The notes under the pieces are model-generated. The model ran no database searches. It was given only the letters and a program-made list of their open reading frames with translations, and was not told where the DNA came from. Positions 9,001 through 17,505 of a stretch of 25,620 nucleotides of DNA are shown here, one piece after another. The stretch spans positions 37,896 to 63,515 of the forward strand of contig NW_014577416.1 in NCBI RefSeq assembly GCF_000485595.1. Direction: 5' to 3'. The stretch comes from Priapulus caudatus (taxonomy: Eukaryota > Priapulida > Priapulimorpha > Priapulimorphida > Priapulidae). The first letter of the stretch is position 1. Each line of letters opens with the position of its first letter. The position numbers and the translations under genes are program-made.

Positions 9001-10014
9001 GCATATGCGTGTTTCTACGAGAGTCTTGAATGCAGTCGTTTTAAGAACATTATTATTACATATTCATTACTTTCAATAGATATCCTGTTATTAAAACACA
9101 GCAATGCCCCAATTACACACCTGTTAATTGTGTCGAGGTAAGGACAATTCCTACTTCTGTCCAACTTGGGGCATTGATCATCCAAAGCTGCAATACAATA
9201 AAATCAGTGACTTGGTTAGCTAAATTTGTTCCACTTACTATAGCTCATAGATAGGGTCTATGTCCCTCCAGGTACTGCCAGAATGTACCCTGGTAAGCTA
9301 TCTGAAGACTGATAATGGTTAGAGTTAGGAGTTAGGTTAGGGTTAGGCGTTTTAGTTAGGGTTAGGGTTTAGGGAGTAGGCGTAGAGCGACTCCCTAGAC
9401 TCGTTATGAGAGTAGGTGAAGTACTTGGTCCGGGCATATTAGATAGTAGTATTTTAGTTACCAGGGTACGTTCCGCAGTACCACTTGGCGGAACATAAAC
9501 CTATCAGCATACTATAGCATACAAATATGTAACCCAACAAGAGTAGGGTTACACTAGGATAGGGAAAACCTCACTCTTGTTGGGTTACATTATTGTATTC
9601 TACACTTACTATGGATACGACCAAACCAATAAACTAAGTCTTAATTACTCTTAAGTAGCAAAACTGAAACTACTGTGAGGCTAGGCTGGCATATTTCCAC
9701 GCGGTGGCAGTTGGGAAGATATGTGCCATTATTTATCATGATAATTCAGTGCACAATCACAGACACAAATGGGCGGCCAATGCCGCAATGCCAATGCCCA
9801 TGGGTTATAAACACCTATAGATTTCACAGGCACGACCTGACACTATGTACAATTAGCATATCTGGGCAAAAAAATTTTGTACTGGGTTCTACGCAATATT
9901 AAATATACTGGCGTCTTTTTTCTTCGAAATCTTCCTTTCTCGAGTCTCGTTTGTATACCCGACTTTATACATTTTTCTTTACTGTTTGATTACGGACACG
10001 ATGGCGCCAGACAT
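2109..10014 (-). CDS. USP39: USP39 ortholog, main gene body (U4/U6.U5 tri-snRNP pseudo-protease)
   Basis: USP39 is a nuclear pre-mRNA splicing factor (yeast Sad1 relative) that helps maintain the tri-snRNP. Exons in transcript order are 9121-9187, 8491-8585, 8064-8200, 7709-7805, 7374-7429, 6611-6714, 6207-6328, 5738-5831, 5449-5549, 4893-4987, [K, L1, L2, see separate entries], 2109-2195. Every junction has AG/GT sites and matching phase. With exon 1 the protein has 503 codons to the last exon found (human about 565). A ZnF-UBP domain spans about residues 50-135 (NCPYLDTIN, CLVCGKYFQ, SHAYTHSVQ, FYCLPDNYE). The USP fold starts at about 168 (GIVGMNNIKANDYCN). The USP nucleophile Cys position is Asp179 and the catalytic His position is Thr466 (GTYRVH), as in other USP39 proteins, so no protease activity is expected. 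In this span exon 1, K, L1 and L2 are present only as damaged copies. Family identity is certain; exact exon choice at the duplicated ends is not. Confidence 0.93.
2565..3185. repeat. Expanded pyrimidine tract
   Basis: About 600 bases of TCTCTC broken by CG, AT and CC, matching only about 90 bases at the left edge of the window in copy 1. It may be true length variation or noisy repeat consensus. Confidence 0.9.
3210..4109 (-). pseudogene. USP39: USP39 exons K, L1 and L2, frameshifted copies in gene order
   Basis: Three exons in the order and place expected between 4893-4987 and 2109-2195: K' about 3955-4109, L1' about 3672-3736, L2' 3210-3381. Fragments such as EEYKTSK and HYRVHILHK remain readable, but many small insertions and deletions break every frame. 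L2' is 172 bases against 157 in the intact copy. The L1' acceptor AG is also lost (TTTCAG in the intact copy reads TTTCATG here). As written, this copy cannot encode the protein. Either it is a noisy consensus of the real exons or the gene has a decayed tandem copy. Confidence 0.8.
4459..4890. mobile_element. Element with ~90-bp inverted arms around a THAP-like fragment
   Basis: The left arm, about 4459-4557 (TATAGAGGCTCCGAAGTGAT, TGACGT, GTGGCATGA, CTGGTAACATTAA), returns as reverse complement at about 4802-4890 (TTAATGTTATGG, TCATGCCACCGTGACGTCAC, CTTCGGTACTCTATA). A third single arm is present in the duplicate block at about 1189-1279. Between the arms lie the THAP-like stretch and an A-rich tract at 4660-4710. 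The right arm touches the exon donor at 4891-4892. Confidence 0.6.
4555..4665 (+). pseudogene. THAP-type zinc finger fragment
   Basis: The frame from 4555 reads CGVVFCTDCKPHHSEVIIAV then FYSFPKDGSEKQQ and stops at 4663 in an A-rich run. A Cys pair followed by F-Y-x-F-P-K-D resembles the N-terminal half of THAP domains, found in P-element-like transposases and their domesticated relatives. The distal Cys/His half is absent. There is no in-frame ATG near it. The identification rests on a short stretch. Confidence 0.4.
4893..4987 (-). CDS. USP39: USP39 exon ending NIIPQ
   Basis: Reads TMTETPFLYLTADLPPAPIF then QDEMKQNIIPQ, matching the vertebrate segment ESTFMYLTLDLPTAPLY..IIPQ. It is phase 2 in and phase 0 out. 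The donor GTATAG lies at the very edge of an inverted-repeat element (4459-4890), so bases of the donor appear to come from the element. The next exon in the gene should begin VPLF, which is found intact only at 778-906 and damaged at 3955-4109. Confidence 0.92.
5449..5561 (-). CDS. USP39: USP39 exon with two in-frame acceptors (FQGYMKIYSRR)
   Basis: Encodes TFQGYMKIYSRRVLPVY and continues to ETDAYR before a GTGAGC donor. Two AG acceptors 12 bases apart are both in phase with the preceding exon (5738-5831, FLSWLLNSLHSTLGGTKKK). Starting at 5561 gives KTIYNSHIGRTFQG; starting at 5549 gives KTIYNRTFQG. The second matches the family length (human KTIVTDVFQG), so I prefer 5449-5549. The first has the better TTTTCTCATTGCAG tract. 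Both may be used. Confidence 0.85.
6013..6115. repeat. (GA)n microsatellite in a USP39 intron
   Basis: Nearly pure GAGAGA for about 100 bases, between the exons at 5738-5831 and 6207-6328. On the transcribed strand it is a (UC)n tract. Confidence 0.97.
6754..7069. mobile_element. hAT-like non-autonomous element (USP39 intron)
   Basis: Ends are CAAAGATGCCAACAC at 6754 and the complement of CAGAGATGCCAACCAC at 7069, a hAT-style CA(A/G)AG terminus. Both flanks hold ACTATACTAT, offset by one base, so the exact target duplication is unclear. The interior has a GGGGGGTCCGGCATGACCCC hairpin followed by CGGAAAAATTTT, and AT-rich sequence. It has no coding capacity and lies just upstream of the exon at 6611-6714. 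Confidence 0.55.
8664..9001. mobile_element. hAT-like non-autonomous element with CAGGGTTC termini (USP39 intron)
   Basis: Left end CAGGGTTCATAGT; right end complement CAGGGTTCGTAGC. Directly adjacent flanks repeat CATAT (8659-8663 and 9002-9006). The interior is built of AAGTACTTATAAG-type blocks in both orientations. The ends look hAT-like, but the 5-base flank repeat is shorter than the usual 8, so the superfamily is uncertain. Confidence 0.6.
9121..9187 (-). CDS. USP39: USP39 exon 2: start of ZnF-UBP domain
   Basis: Reads LDDQCPKLDRSRNCPYLDTIN after two bases that finish a codon, and ends AG|GTGTGT. Cys50 in NCPYLDTIN is the first cysteine of the ZnF-UBP domain. The acceptor is TTGTATTGCAG. 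The next exon, 8491-8585 (NLLDFDFEKLCSVSLSHLN, then CLVCGKYFQ), continues in phase. Confidence 0.93.
9239..9516. mobile_element. Palindromic MITE enclosing telomere-like repeats
   Basis: Arms of about 58 bases at 9239-9296 and 9458-9516 are imperfect reverse complements (ACTATAG ends, GGTACTGCC.GAA.GTACCCTGGTAA). The interior at 9317-9378 is a degenerate run of GTTAGG/GGGTTA units. There is no coding capacity. It lies in the first USP39 intron. Confidence 0.6.
9527..9590. repeat. 64-bp palindrome (ATGTAACCCAACAAGAGT arms)
   Basis: Perfect 18-base arms at 9527-9544 and 9573-9590 around a 28-base loop. It sits 10 bases beyond the MITE at 9239-9516. Flanking direct repeats are not convincing. 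Confidence 0.75.
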
Positions 10015-13000
10015 ATTTATTTCATTCAATAGTTACGCCATCTGTCGGCCAGTATACATACGCGAATTTGGATTGATTCCATAGGTGTTTACCAATAATT
10101 AGTTAACTTAGTATTACTAATTACTAATAATCGCCAACATCGCTGATTCGTTATGATTACCTGAGCAGCAGTTGACGCAGTGACGTATCTGCAGCGTGTT
10201 CTACAGGGGACAGCTACCACTGCTAGGATGCGAACACGATGTACTGCTTGCAGTGGCTTATACATGTATGCTGATGCCTAAGCCCGGTAAACCCGGCAAT
10301 GCTCTACAATCACGGTATGATTCATTCTTTGTATCTACGCGATTCTTTGCTCGGAGGAAACCGTGCACGACGTGCAGCATAGTTTTTCCTGGCTGCACTA
10401 TATGATGGCCTGCCTACAGTGCCTGGGTAGCTGCATCTCTGGACGACGAGGAAACCCTGTGGCGGGACGGAACAGCCGTTTTGCTTCGTCGGCGTAACTG
10501 GAGGTGGCGATGGCATGGGCCACTTCTCGCCGAGAAGAGACGAAAGCAACGCTGTGACGTGGAGCGAACGGACCGATGGTTTCGGCTGCCGGTCGTCCCG
10601 CAGAGAATTGCGTCATATCACGCAGAAGTGAAATCGTAGCAAGTGTGAAAGCCGGTTTATAATTTTTATAGAAAAAAAATTATATATATATTATATATAA
10701 ACTCTTAAAATAACCAAAATACGTTGCCCTACAACGACGACTTGATCGCGACAAGAATTTATGTGTCAACATATCACTCAATCGCCAGTTTACCGTACGT
10801 CCGCACCGCTCATGATAACATCGAGACCAGACATAAGACCGTCACATGGCGATCATCTTGCACCATGTAAACGTATCGGACAGCCATAAATGGAAACGTG
10901 ACCGTCGCCATTCTTACACTTCTGGAACATGATGGAACAATAGAAATTGCATCGGCGGTATGCAGTGTCTTCAGACTGGATTTAAGGATTGAAGAGACTG
11001 ATGGTTTGTTGCCTCTCTCTCTGCGGGTCGGCATGCCGTCTTGTCCGGTGCTATGGCAACGACAGATCGGCCGACGATGCGGGCGTGGAGTGATGGCGGC
11101 AGCCGCGGGCTCAGATACCCCGTTCAGCGCCAGCCAAGCCGCCACAACGCCTGAAAGAACGTCAAACTCGTCGTGGTATGCGGCGTGTTACGACACAAGT
11201 GTTATCTAAATAGCTGTACGTCAGGAACGAACGATACGACGATAGGATGGATAATCGCGTTGCCAACCAATCTTGTTCAACGTTAAAAAATTCCGACTAT
11301 TTTATGCGCGTGATGACGAAAATGAAATGTGGTGATTACTGATTGTGTATATAATTGGTGTGGTATGAAAGAAGCTTTTTGAAAAGGTAATGCGACATTA
11401 ATGCCTAAGTTAAGACTTATAGTGCTACTCATTGAAGGGTTCACGTTTAGTATGGGCGAACTAGAAGATATCTATAAATAGGAATGAAATTAAGGCTCAC
11501 TGCATTATTTGCTTGTTAAATGAAAAAAGCTTGCACGATTTACAGGATCATGTTTTGTTGGTGTAAAGGCGCGTAAATTGCAATGAAGAGCCAAGCAACG
11601 TCAATGTATTCATGTATGTTTGCTCACACACTTATTGGTTTTATATCGTCCATCTAAAAATGTTCAATATTCACAATTCTGCTCTTCAAGTACTGCTAAG
11701 TAAAAAAAGACCGAAACAACTACTGCATGTGACCTCTCCCAACGAAAACCATAGAAGCCTGGACACATGTATTCACCCCGTGACTAGTTAGATAAAAATG
11801 GGGGGGGAGTTATATAAGTGAGTGGTCATAGGCAACCGACGTACGCAGCTCATGAATATACGATTTTTTCATGGTCTTGTGAAATATAGACAAAATTTTG
11901 TGGTCCGGCCTGCATTATCCGGTGCCGCTTGTGTATTTGCACATTAAGGTACAATATTAATGCATACATTACTGATTTGCAGTTACGAGCCCCAAAAAAA
12001 ACAATGTAAATTGAGCCTGTTGTTTGATTGGGTATGATCATAGTTGCAGCGCAGCCTAAAATGGTTTGTTTTGATTGTACGTTTGCAATGAAACAAAAAT
12101 CAACAATTAAAGAACTTCCAGTCGATTCCAGCATTTTTGCTTCTCCTTGCCTTGTTCCCTACTTGCTAAATTATCATATGATATTTGAATCAACGTTTTG
12201 GTATTTTCATAAAGAATTTTTGCCATGTTTGATCTACATCTATAGTGTTCCTGATTTTCGCGGACATGCACTGTAAATGGTTGTGCCAACAGATAAGTTT
12301 ATTACATGCGTGGGGCGGGGAGGTCTTATTTATTGTGGTACTATTTTTCAATCTTAATTATTTTCTTCATGGCAAGTGCAAGGCAAGTGTTCCATGCAAA
12401 TCGCTTATTATAAAAAACCAGATCAATTTGAAGAACAGCTTATTATGTGTAGAGTTTAAACATTGCCATGGCCATGGCTGCATTTTTTCTTTGAATATTA
12501 CTTCTCGGTTTATGTGTGGATAAAATGTTATATTACAGTCTTTTCATATAGAGAGCATAATTCGCGGTTTTAACTAATATAACGTTTCTAGGTAAACTGA
12601 AGGAGCTCTCGATGATTAAATAAGAGAAACTTTCCTGAAATGATGTTTGTTTTGCGCCGTAAAATTGTTTAATCACAATACTAGAACTTTTAAATACACG
12701 GAGAAGTCGCGCCAAGATCCCAACATTAATAACGGATGGCACACTAAATCTTTGAGATGCTAATAAAGTACAACTAATTTGTTTACTGAGGAAAGACCGA
12801 GTTCTGAGAAATGCTAATTAGTTTATAATTAGCAGCGATGTTTTTGCATCAACCCTAATCGGAGGAGCAATAGCGAAAAAAGAGTAACAACTTCTCTAAG
12901 GGTTTGCAGAATGGATTACCAATGCATACAGCAGCGACAATTCATTTACTCTGCAATTTATGACGTATGGCAACGGGAAGCAAAATAGATTAAGATATAC

Positions 13001-13460
13001 TATCTATCTCTGCCATTTCATATAGGCTACAGAACTGTGAATGCGCTTTGTGCGGTGGCCGCCACCTTTAAAAAGCCATGTCACCTACTTTTATTATTAT
13101 AAATGCATATTTTTCAGCTATAAACGGCACATGATATGTATAGGTTCTGATAAAAATAAACCAGACGACTCGCAAACCTTTGTGCAACTTCGCCAGAGCT
13201 CTTCACAGATTTTTGCTTTTTCTTCCATATATTTACGGTTATTTGCACATATTAGTATTGAACGTGAATCCTACTTTTATATAATTATACTTGATATAAT
13301 TGATTATATAATTATGGATTTTGATGACTGATATTACTTGATATATATTGATATGTTCCTGGTGCATACCAAGGACAATAAAATACATTGTTAATATATA
13401 TGTAATAATGTGTTACAATGCTTATATGTTCTTAACGTTATGCGAAATGGCCAGTACACG
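9844..13460. repeat. Duplicated block left of the N gap (indel-rich; USP39 exon 1 and upstream DNA)
   Basis: Collinear with 13991-17505. Similarity starts at TATGTACAAT...CTGGGCAAAA and runs to the gap (GCAGTACACGT in the right copy). Differences are mostly 1-3 base indels plus some substitutions. Apart from exon 1 I recognise no gene in it. A CpG-richer stretch at about 10180-11210 could be the USP39 promoter region, perhaps shared with a divergent gene, but I cannot show this. The rest is AT-rich with no supported feature. Confidence 0.88.
9909..10014 (-). pseudogene. USP39: USP39 first coding exon, frameshifted copy
   Basis: This is the counterpart of 14057-14162 in the copy next to the gene body. 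The same ATG (complement of 10012-10014) and the same order of codons can be followed. Single-base losses (GGTAATTCA in the intact copy reads GTAATCA here) shift the frame to a stop after about 11 codons, and the donor context has lost a base. The differences are scattered 1-2 base indels, the pattern of uncorrected long-read sequence as much as of decay. If the assembly is at fault, this is the true position of exon 1 with a bad consensus. Confidence 0.7.
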
Positions 13461-13560
13461 TNNNNNNNNNNNNNNNNNNNNNNNNNNNNNNNNNNNNNNN
13501 NNNNNNNNNNNNNNNNNNNNNNNNNNNNNNNNNNNNNNNNNNNNNNNNNNNNNNNNNNNN
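13461..13560. other. Assembly gap (100 N)
   Basis: A run of exactly 100 N, a conventional unknown-size gap. It separates the two copies of the 3.5 kb block. Confidence 0.98.
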
Positions 13561-13566
13561 AATACT

Positions 13567-13832
13567 AATAGTCTTAATGTTTGATTTGACCTGGCTAATA
13601 ACTTCACTTCAACACCGTCCAATACACCGCTGCAACACATAGCGCACACACCATTGTGCATGCACAAATACACAGTGATATAGAGCTGATGAGCCTATAT
13701 CATGAGCTGATGAGTCTATATCACTGTGTATTTGTGCATCATGCACAATGGCGTGCGCGCTATGTGTTGCAGCGGTGTATTGGACGGTGTTGAAGTGAAG
13801 TTATTAGGTCAAATCAAACATTAAGACTATTA
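13567..13832. repeat. Long inverted repeat next to the gap
   Basis: Arms 13567-13683 and 13715-13832 are near-identical reverse complements (TAATAGTCTTAATGTTTGAT against its complement at the far end). The roughly 31-base loop itself repeats GAGCTGATGAG. It may be a fold-back/MITE element or a chimeric hairpin read at a contig end. A short (TACTGG)n run follows at 13831-13850. Confidence 0.8.
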
Positions 13833-14056
13833 CTGGTACTGGTACTGGTAGGTTTAGTAGTAGTACTGACAAGTTGTATTTATTAACCATCATTTTATTA
13901 TTGAAACGGTCCAAGTGCATGTGGGCCTTGTGCTGTGTGGCTGTGTGGCAAGTGTGGCTGTGCATTGAGCCATCGCAGTGGTGATGAAGTTATGTACAAT
14001 ACCATAATCTGGGCAAAAATATTATTGTACTGGTGTTCTAGCAATATTAAATATAC

Positions 14057-14162
14057 CTGGGTCTTTTTCTTCAAAATCTTCCTCTCGATCTCGTTTTATA
14101 CCCCGACTTTTATACATTTCTTCTTTACTGTTTGAATTACCGGACACGATGGGCGCAGACAT
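14057..14162 (-). CDS. USP39: USP39 first coding exon, intact copy
   Basis: The ATG (complement of 14160-14162) opens 35 codons plus one base. It starts MSAPIVSGNS and ends in a charged stretch, IKRDREEDFEEKDP, followed by a CAG|GTATAT donor at 14057/14056. The phase left over (one base) is exactly what the exon at 9121-9187 needs; joining gives DPALDDQCPKLDRSRNCPYL. That closely parallels the vertebrate USP39 stretch before the zinc finger, where a KR/E-rich tail also precedes it. The N-terminus is shorter than the human one and lacks its long Arg/Ser-rich part. It lies beyond the N gap, about 4.1 kb further upstream than the damaged copy at 9909-10014. Confidence 0.75.
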
Positions 14163-17040
14163 ATTTATCTCATTGAATAGTTACGCCATCTGTCGGCAGT
14201 ATACCTACGGCTTTTGGATTGATTCCATAAGGTGTTTACCAATAATAGTATAACTTAGTATTACTAATACTAATAATCGCAACATCGCTGATTCGTTATG
14301 TTTACTTTGAAGAGCAGTTGACGCAGTGAACGTATCTGCAGGCGTGCTTCTACAGCGGACAGTACCACTGCTAGGAACGAACAGGATGTACTGCTTGCAG
14401 TGGCTTATACCAGTATTGCTGATGCCTAAGCCGGTAAACCCGGCAATGCTCTACAATCACGGTATGTTCATTCTTCTGTATCTAACCGGATTCTTTCTCG
14501 AGAGGAAACCGTGCACGACGTGCAGCATAGTTTTCCTGGCTGCACTAATGATGGCCTGCTACAGTGGCCTGGGTAGCTGCATCTTCTGGAACGACGAGGA
14601 ACCCTGTGGGGACGGAACAGCCGTTTGCTCGTCGGCGTAACTGGAGGTGGCGATGGCATGGAGCAACTCTCGCCGAGGAAGAGACGAAGCCTACGCTGTG
14701 ACGTGGAGCGAAGGACGCGATGGTTTCGGCTGCCGTCGTCCCGCCAGAGAACTTGCGTCAAATCACGAGACGTGAAATCGTACAAGTGTGAAAGCCGGTT
14801 TATACATTTTTATAGAATAAAATTATATATATATATATATATAAAACTCTAAAATAACAAAATACGTTGCTACAACGACGACTTTGATCGCGACAAGAAT
14901 TTATACGTGTAACATATCACTCAATCGCCAGTTTACCGTTACGTCCGCACCGCTCATGATACATCGAGACCGACATAAGACCGTCACATGGCGATCATCT
15001 TGCACCATGTAACGTATCGGACAGCCATAAATGGAACGTGACCGTCGCATCTTACACTTCTGTGAACATGATCGGAACAATAAAAATTGCATCGGCGGTA
15101 TGCAGTTGTCTTCAGGGACGGAGTTAAGGATGAAGAGACTGCATGGTTTGTTGCCTCTCTCTCTGCGGGTCGCATGCGTCTGTCCGGTGCTATGGCAACC
15201 GACGATCGGCGACGACGCGGGCGTGGAGTGATGGCGGCAGCGCGGGTCAGATACGGTCAGCGCAGCAGCCGCACACGCCTGAAGGAACGTCAACTCGTCG
15301 TGCATGCGAGCGTGTTACGAACAAGTGTTATCTAAATAGCTGTTCGTCAGGAACGAACGAACGACCGAGTGGAGGATGATAATCACGTGCCAACCAATCT
15401 TGTTCAACTTTAAAAATTCCGACTATTTTATGCGCGTGATGACGAAAATGAAATGATTGTGATTACTGTGTGTATATAATTGAGTGTGGTATAGAAAGAA
15501 GTTTGAAAGTAATGCGACGTTAATGCTAAGTAAGACTTTAGTGCTACTCATTGAAGGGTCACGTTGAGGTATGGGGAACTAGAAATATCTATAATAGGAA
15601 TGAAATTAAGTCTCTGATTATTTGCTTGTTAAATGAAAAGCTTGCACGATTAACAGGATCATGTTTTTGTTGGTGTAAAGGCGCTGTAATTGCAATGGAA
15701 GTGCAAGCAACATCACATACATGTATGTTTTGCTCATACACTTATTTTTATATCGTTCATCTAGAAATATTCAATATTCACAATTTCTGCTCTTCCAAGT
15801 ATCTGCTACTGCATGTGACCTCTCCCAAGAAACATAGCAGCTGCAATGTATTCATAGTTCATACTAGTTGTAAAATGGTGGGTTAATGTGAGTGTCATAT
15901 AGCAACCGACGTACACTCATGAAAAAATTTTGTCATGTCAGGTATGACAATGGTGCCGCCTCATTATGCGCCCTGTGTATCACATTAGTACAAATATTAA
16001 TGCATACATTAATGATTTGCAGTTACGAGCAAAAAAAACATGTAAATTTAAAGCCTGTTGTTTGATTGGGTGTGATTCAATGTTGCAGCAGCTAAAATGG
16101 TTTGTTTTGATTGTACGTTTGCAATGAAACAAAAATCAACAAATTAAAGAACTTTCAGTCAATTCCAGCATTTCGCTTCTTCCTTGCTTGTTCACCTACT
16201 GTAAATTATCATATGATATTTGAATCAACGTTTTTGGTATTTTCATAAAGGAATTTTGCCATGTTTGATCTACTCTATAGTGTTTCCTGATTTTCGGGAC
16301 ATGCACTGTAAATGGTTGTGCTAACAGATATGTTTATTACATGGTGGGGGGGGGGAGGTCTTATTATTGTGTACTATTTTTCAATCTTAATTATTTCTTC
16401 ATGGCAAGTGCAAGGCAAGTGTTCTATGAAATCGTTATTAAAACATCATTTGAAGAACAGCATATTATGTGTAGAGTTTAAACATTGCCATGGCTGCATT
16501 TTTGTCTTGAATATTACTTCTCGGTTTATGTGTGAAAAGTTTTATTACAGTCTTTTCATATAGAGAGCATAATGGCGGTTTTAACTACATATAACGTCTT
16601 CTAGGTAAACTGGAAGAGCTCTCGATGATTAAATAAGAGAAACTTTCCTGAAATGATGTTTGTTGCGCGTAAATTGTTCAATCACAATCTACTTATTAAA
16701 TACAAAGTCGGCCAAGATTCCCAACATAAATAACGGATGGCACACTAAATCTTGAGATGCTAATAAAGTACAACTAATTTGTTTACTGAGGAAAGAGTTC
16801 TGAGAAATGTAATTAGTTTTAATTAGCAAGCATGTTTGCATCTACCCTAATGAGGGAGCAATTATCGAAAAATCAACAACTTTCTAAGGGTTTAGCAGAA
16901 TGGATTAACCAATGCATACAGAGGACAATCATTTACTCTGCAATTTATGACGTATGGCAACAGGGAAGCAAAATAGATAAGATATACTATCTATCTCTGC
17001 CATTTCATATAGGCATACAGAACTGTGAATGCGCTTTGGT

Positions 17041-17109
17041 CACTGATCTCTATAATAATAACTGATCTCTATAATAATCTCTATAATAATATTATTATAG
17101 AGATCAGTG
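17041..17109. mobile_element. 69-bp palindromic insertion with 8-bp target duplication
   Basis: Ends CACTGATCTCTATAATAAT and its exact reverse complement, flanked on both sides by GCTTTGGT (17033-17040, 17110-17117). The middle repeats CTGATCTCTATAATAAT units. The matching site in the left copy (about 13040-13055) is empty and has one GCTTTG. Filled and empty sites plus an 8-bp duplication indicate a hAT-type micro-MITE. Confidence 0.8.
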
Positions 17110-17505
17110 GCTTTGGTGGGTGGCGCCACCTTTAAAAAGCCATGTCACCTACTTTTATTCATTATAAATGCATATTTTTCAGTATAAACGGCATGATATG
17201 TATAGTCTGTAAAATAAACCAAACACTCGCAACCTTTGTGCAACCTGTCCGCAGAGCTCTTCACAGATTTTGCTTTTTCTTCCATATATTTACGGTTATT
17301 TGCACATATTCATATGACGTGAATCCTACTTTTATATAATTATACTTGATATAATTGATATATATGATTGATGACTTGATATACTTGATATATATTGATA
17401 TGTTCCTGGTGATACCCAAGGACAATAAATACATTGTTAATATATATGTAATAATGTGTACAATGTTATATGTTCTTAACGTTATGCGAAAATGGCAGTA
17501 CACGT

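Larger units (their letters stand above)
13991..17505. repeat. Duplicated block right of the N gap (cleaner copy)
   Basis: Second copy of 9844-13460 in the same orientation, with USP39 exon 1 intact at 14057-14162. It carries a 69-bp palindromic insertion at 17041-17109 that the left copy lacks. The CpG-richer part is at about 14310-15380. No other gene is supported; the open frames here differ between the two copies, which argues against coding function. Confidence 0.88.

Noticed and set aside
10810-11145. 111-codon minus-strand frame in the CpG-richer area
   Set aside because: The corresponding frame at 14901-15305 differs almost throughout because of indels; no domain is recognisable.
14326-14640. 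104-codon plus-strand frame with hydrophobic start, upstream of USP39 exon 1
   Set aside because: Tempting as a divergent gene, but the frame is not kept in the other copy (10196-10405) and I recognise no family.
17041-17109. Possible CRISPR-like repeat array
   Set aside because: The short repeated units are parts of one palindrome with a target duplication in a eukaryotic genome; there are no regular spacers.
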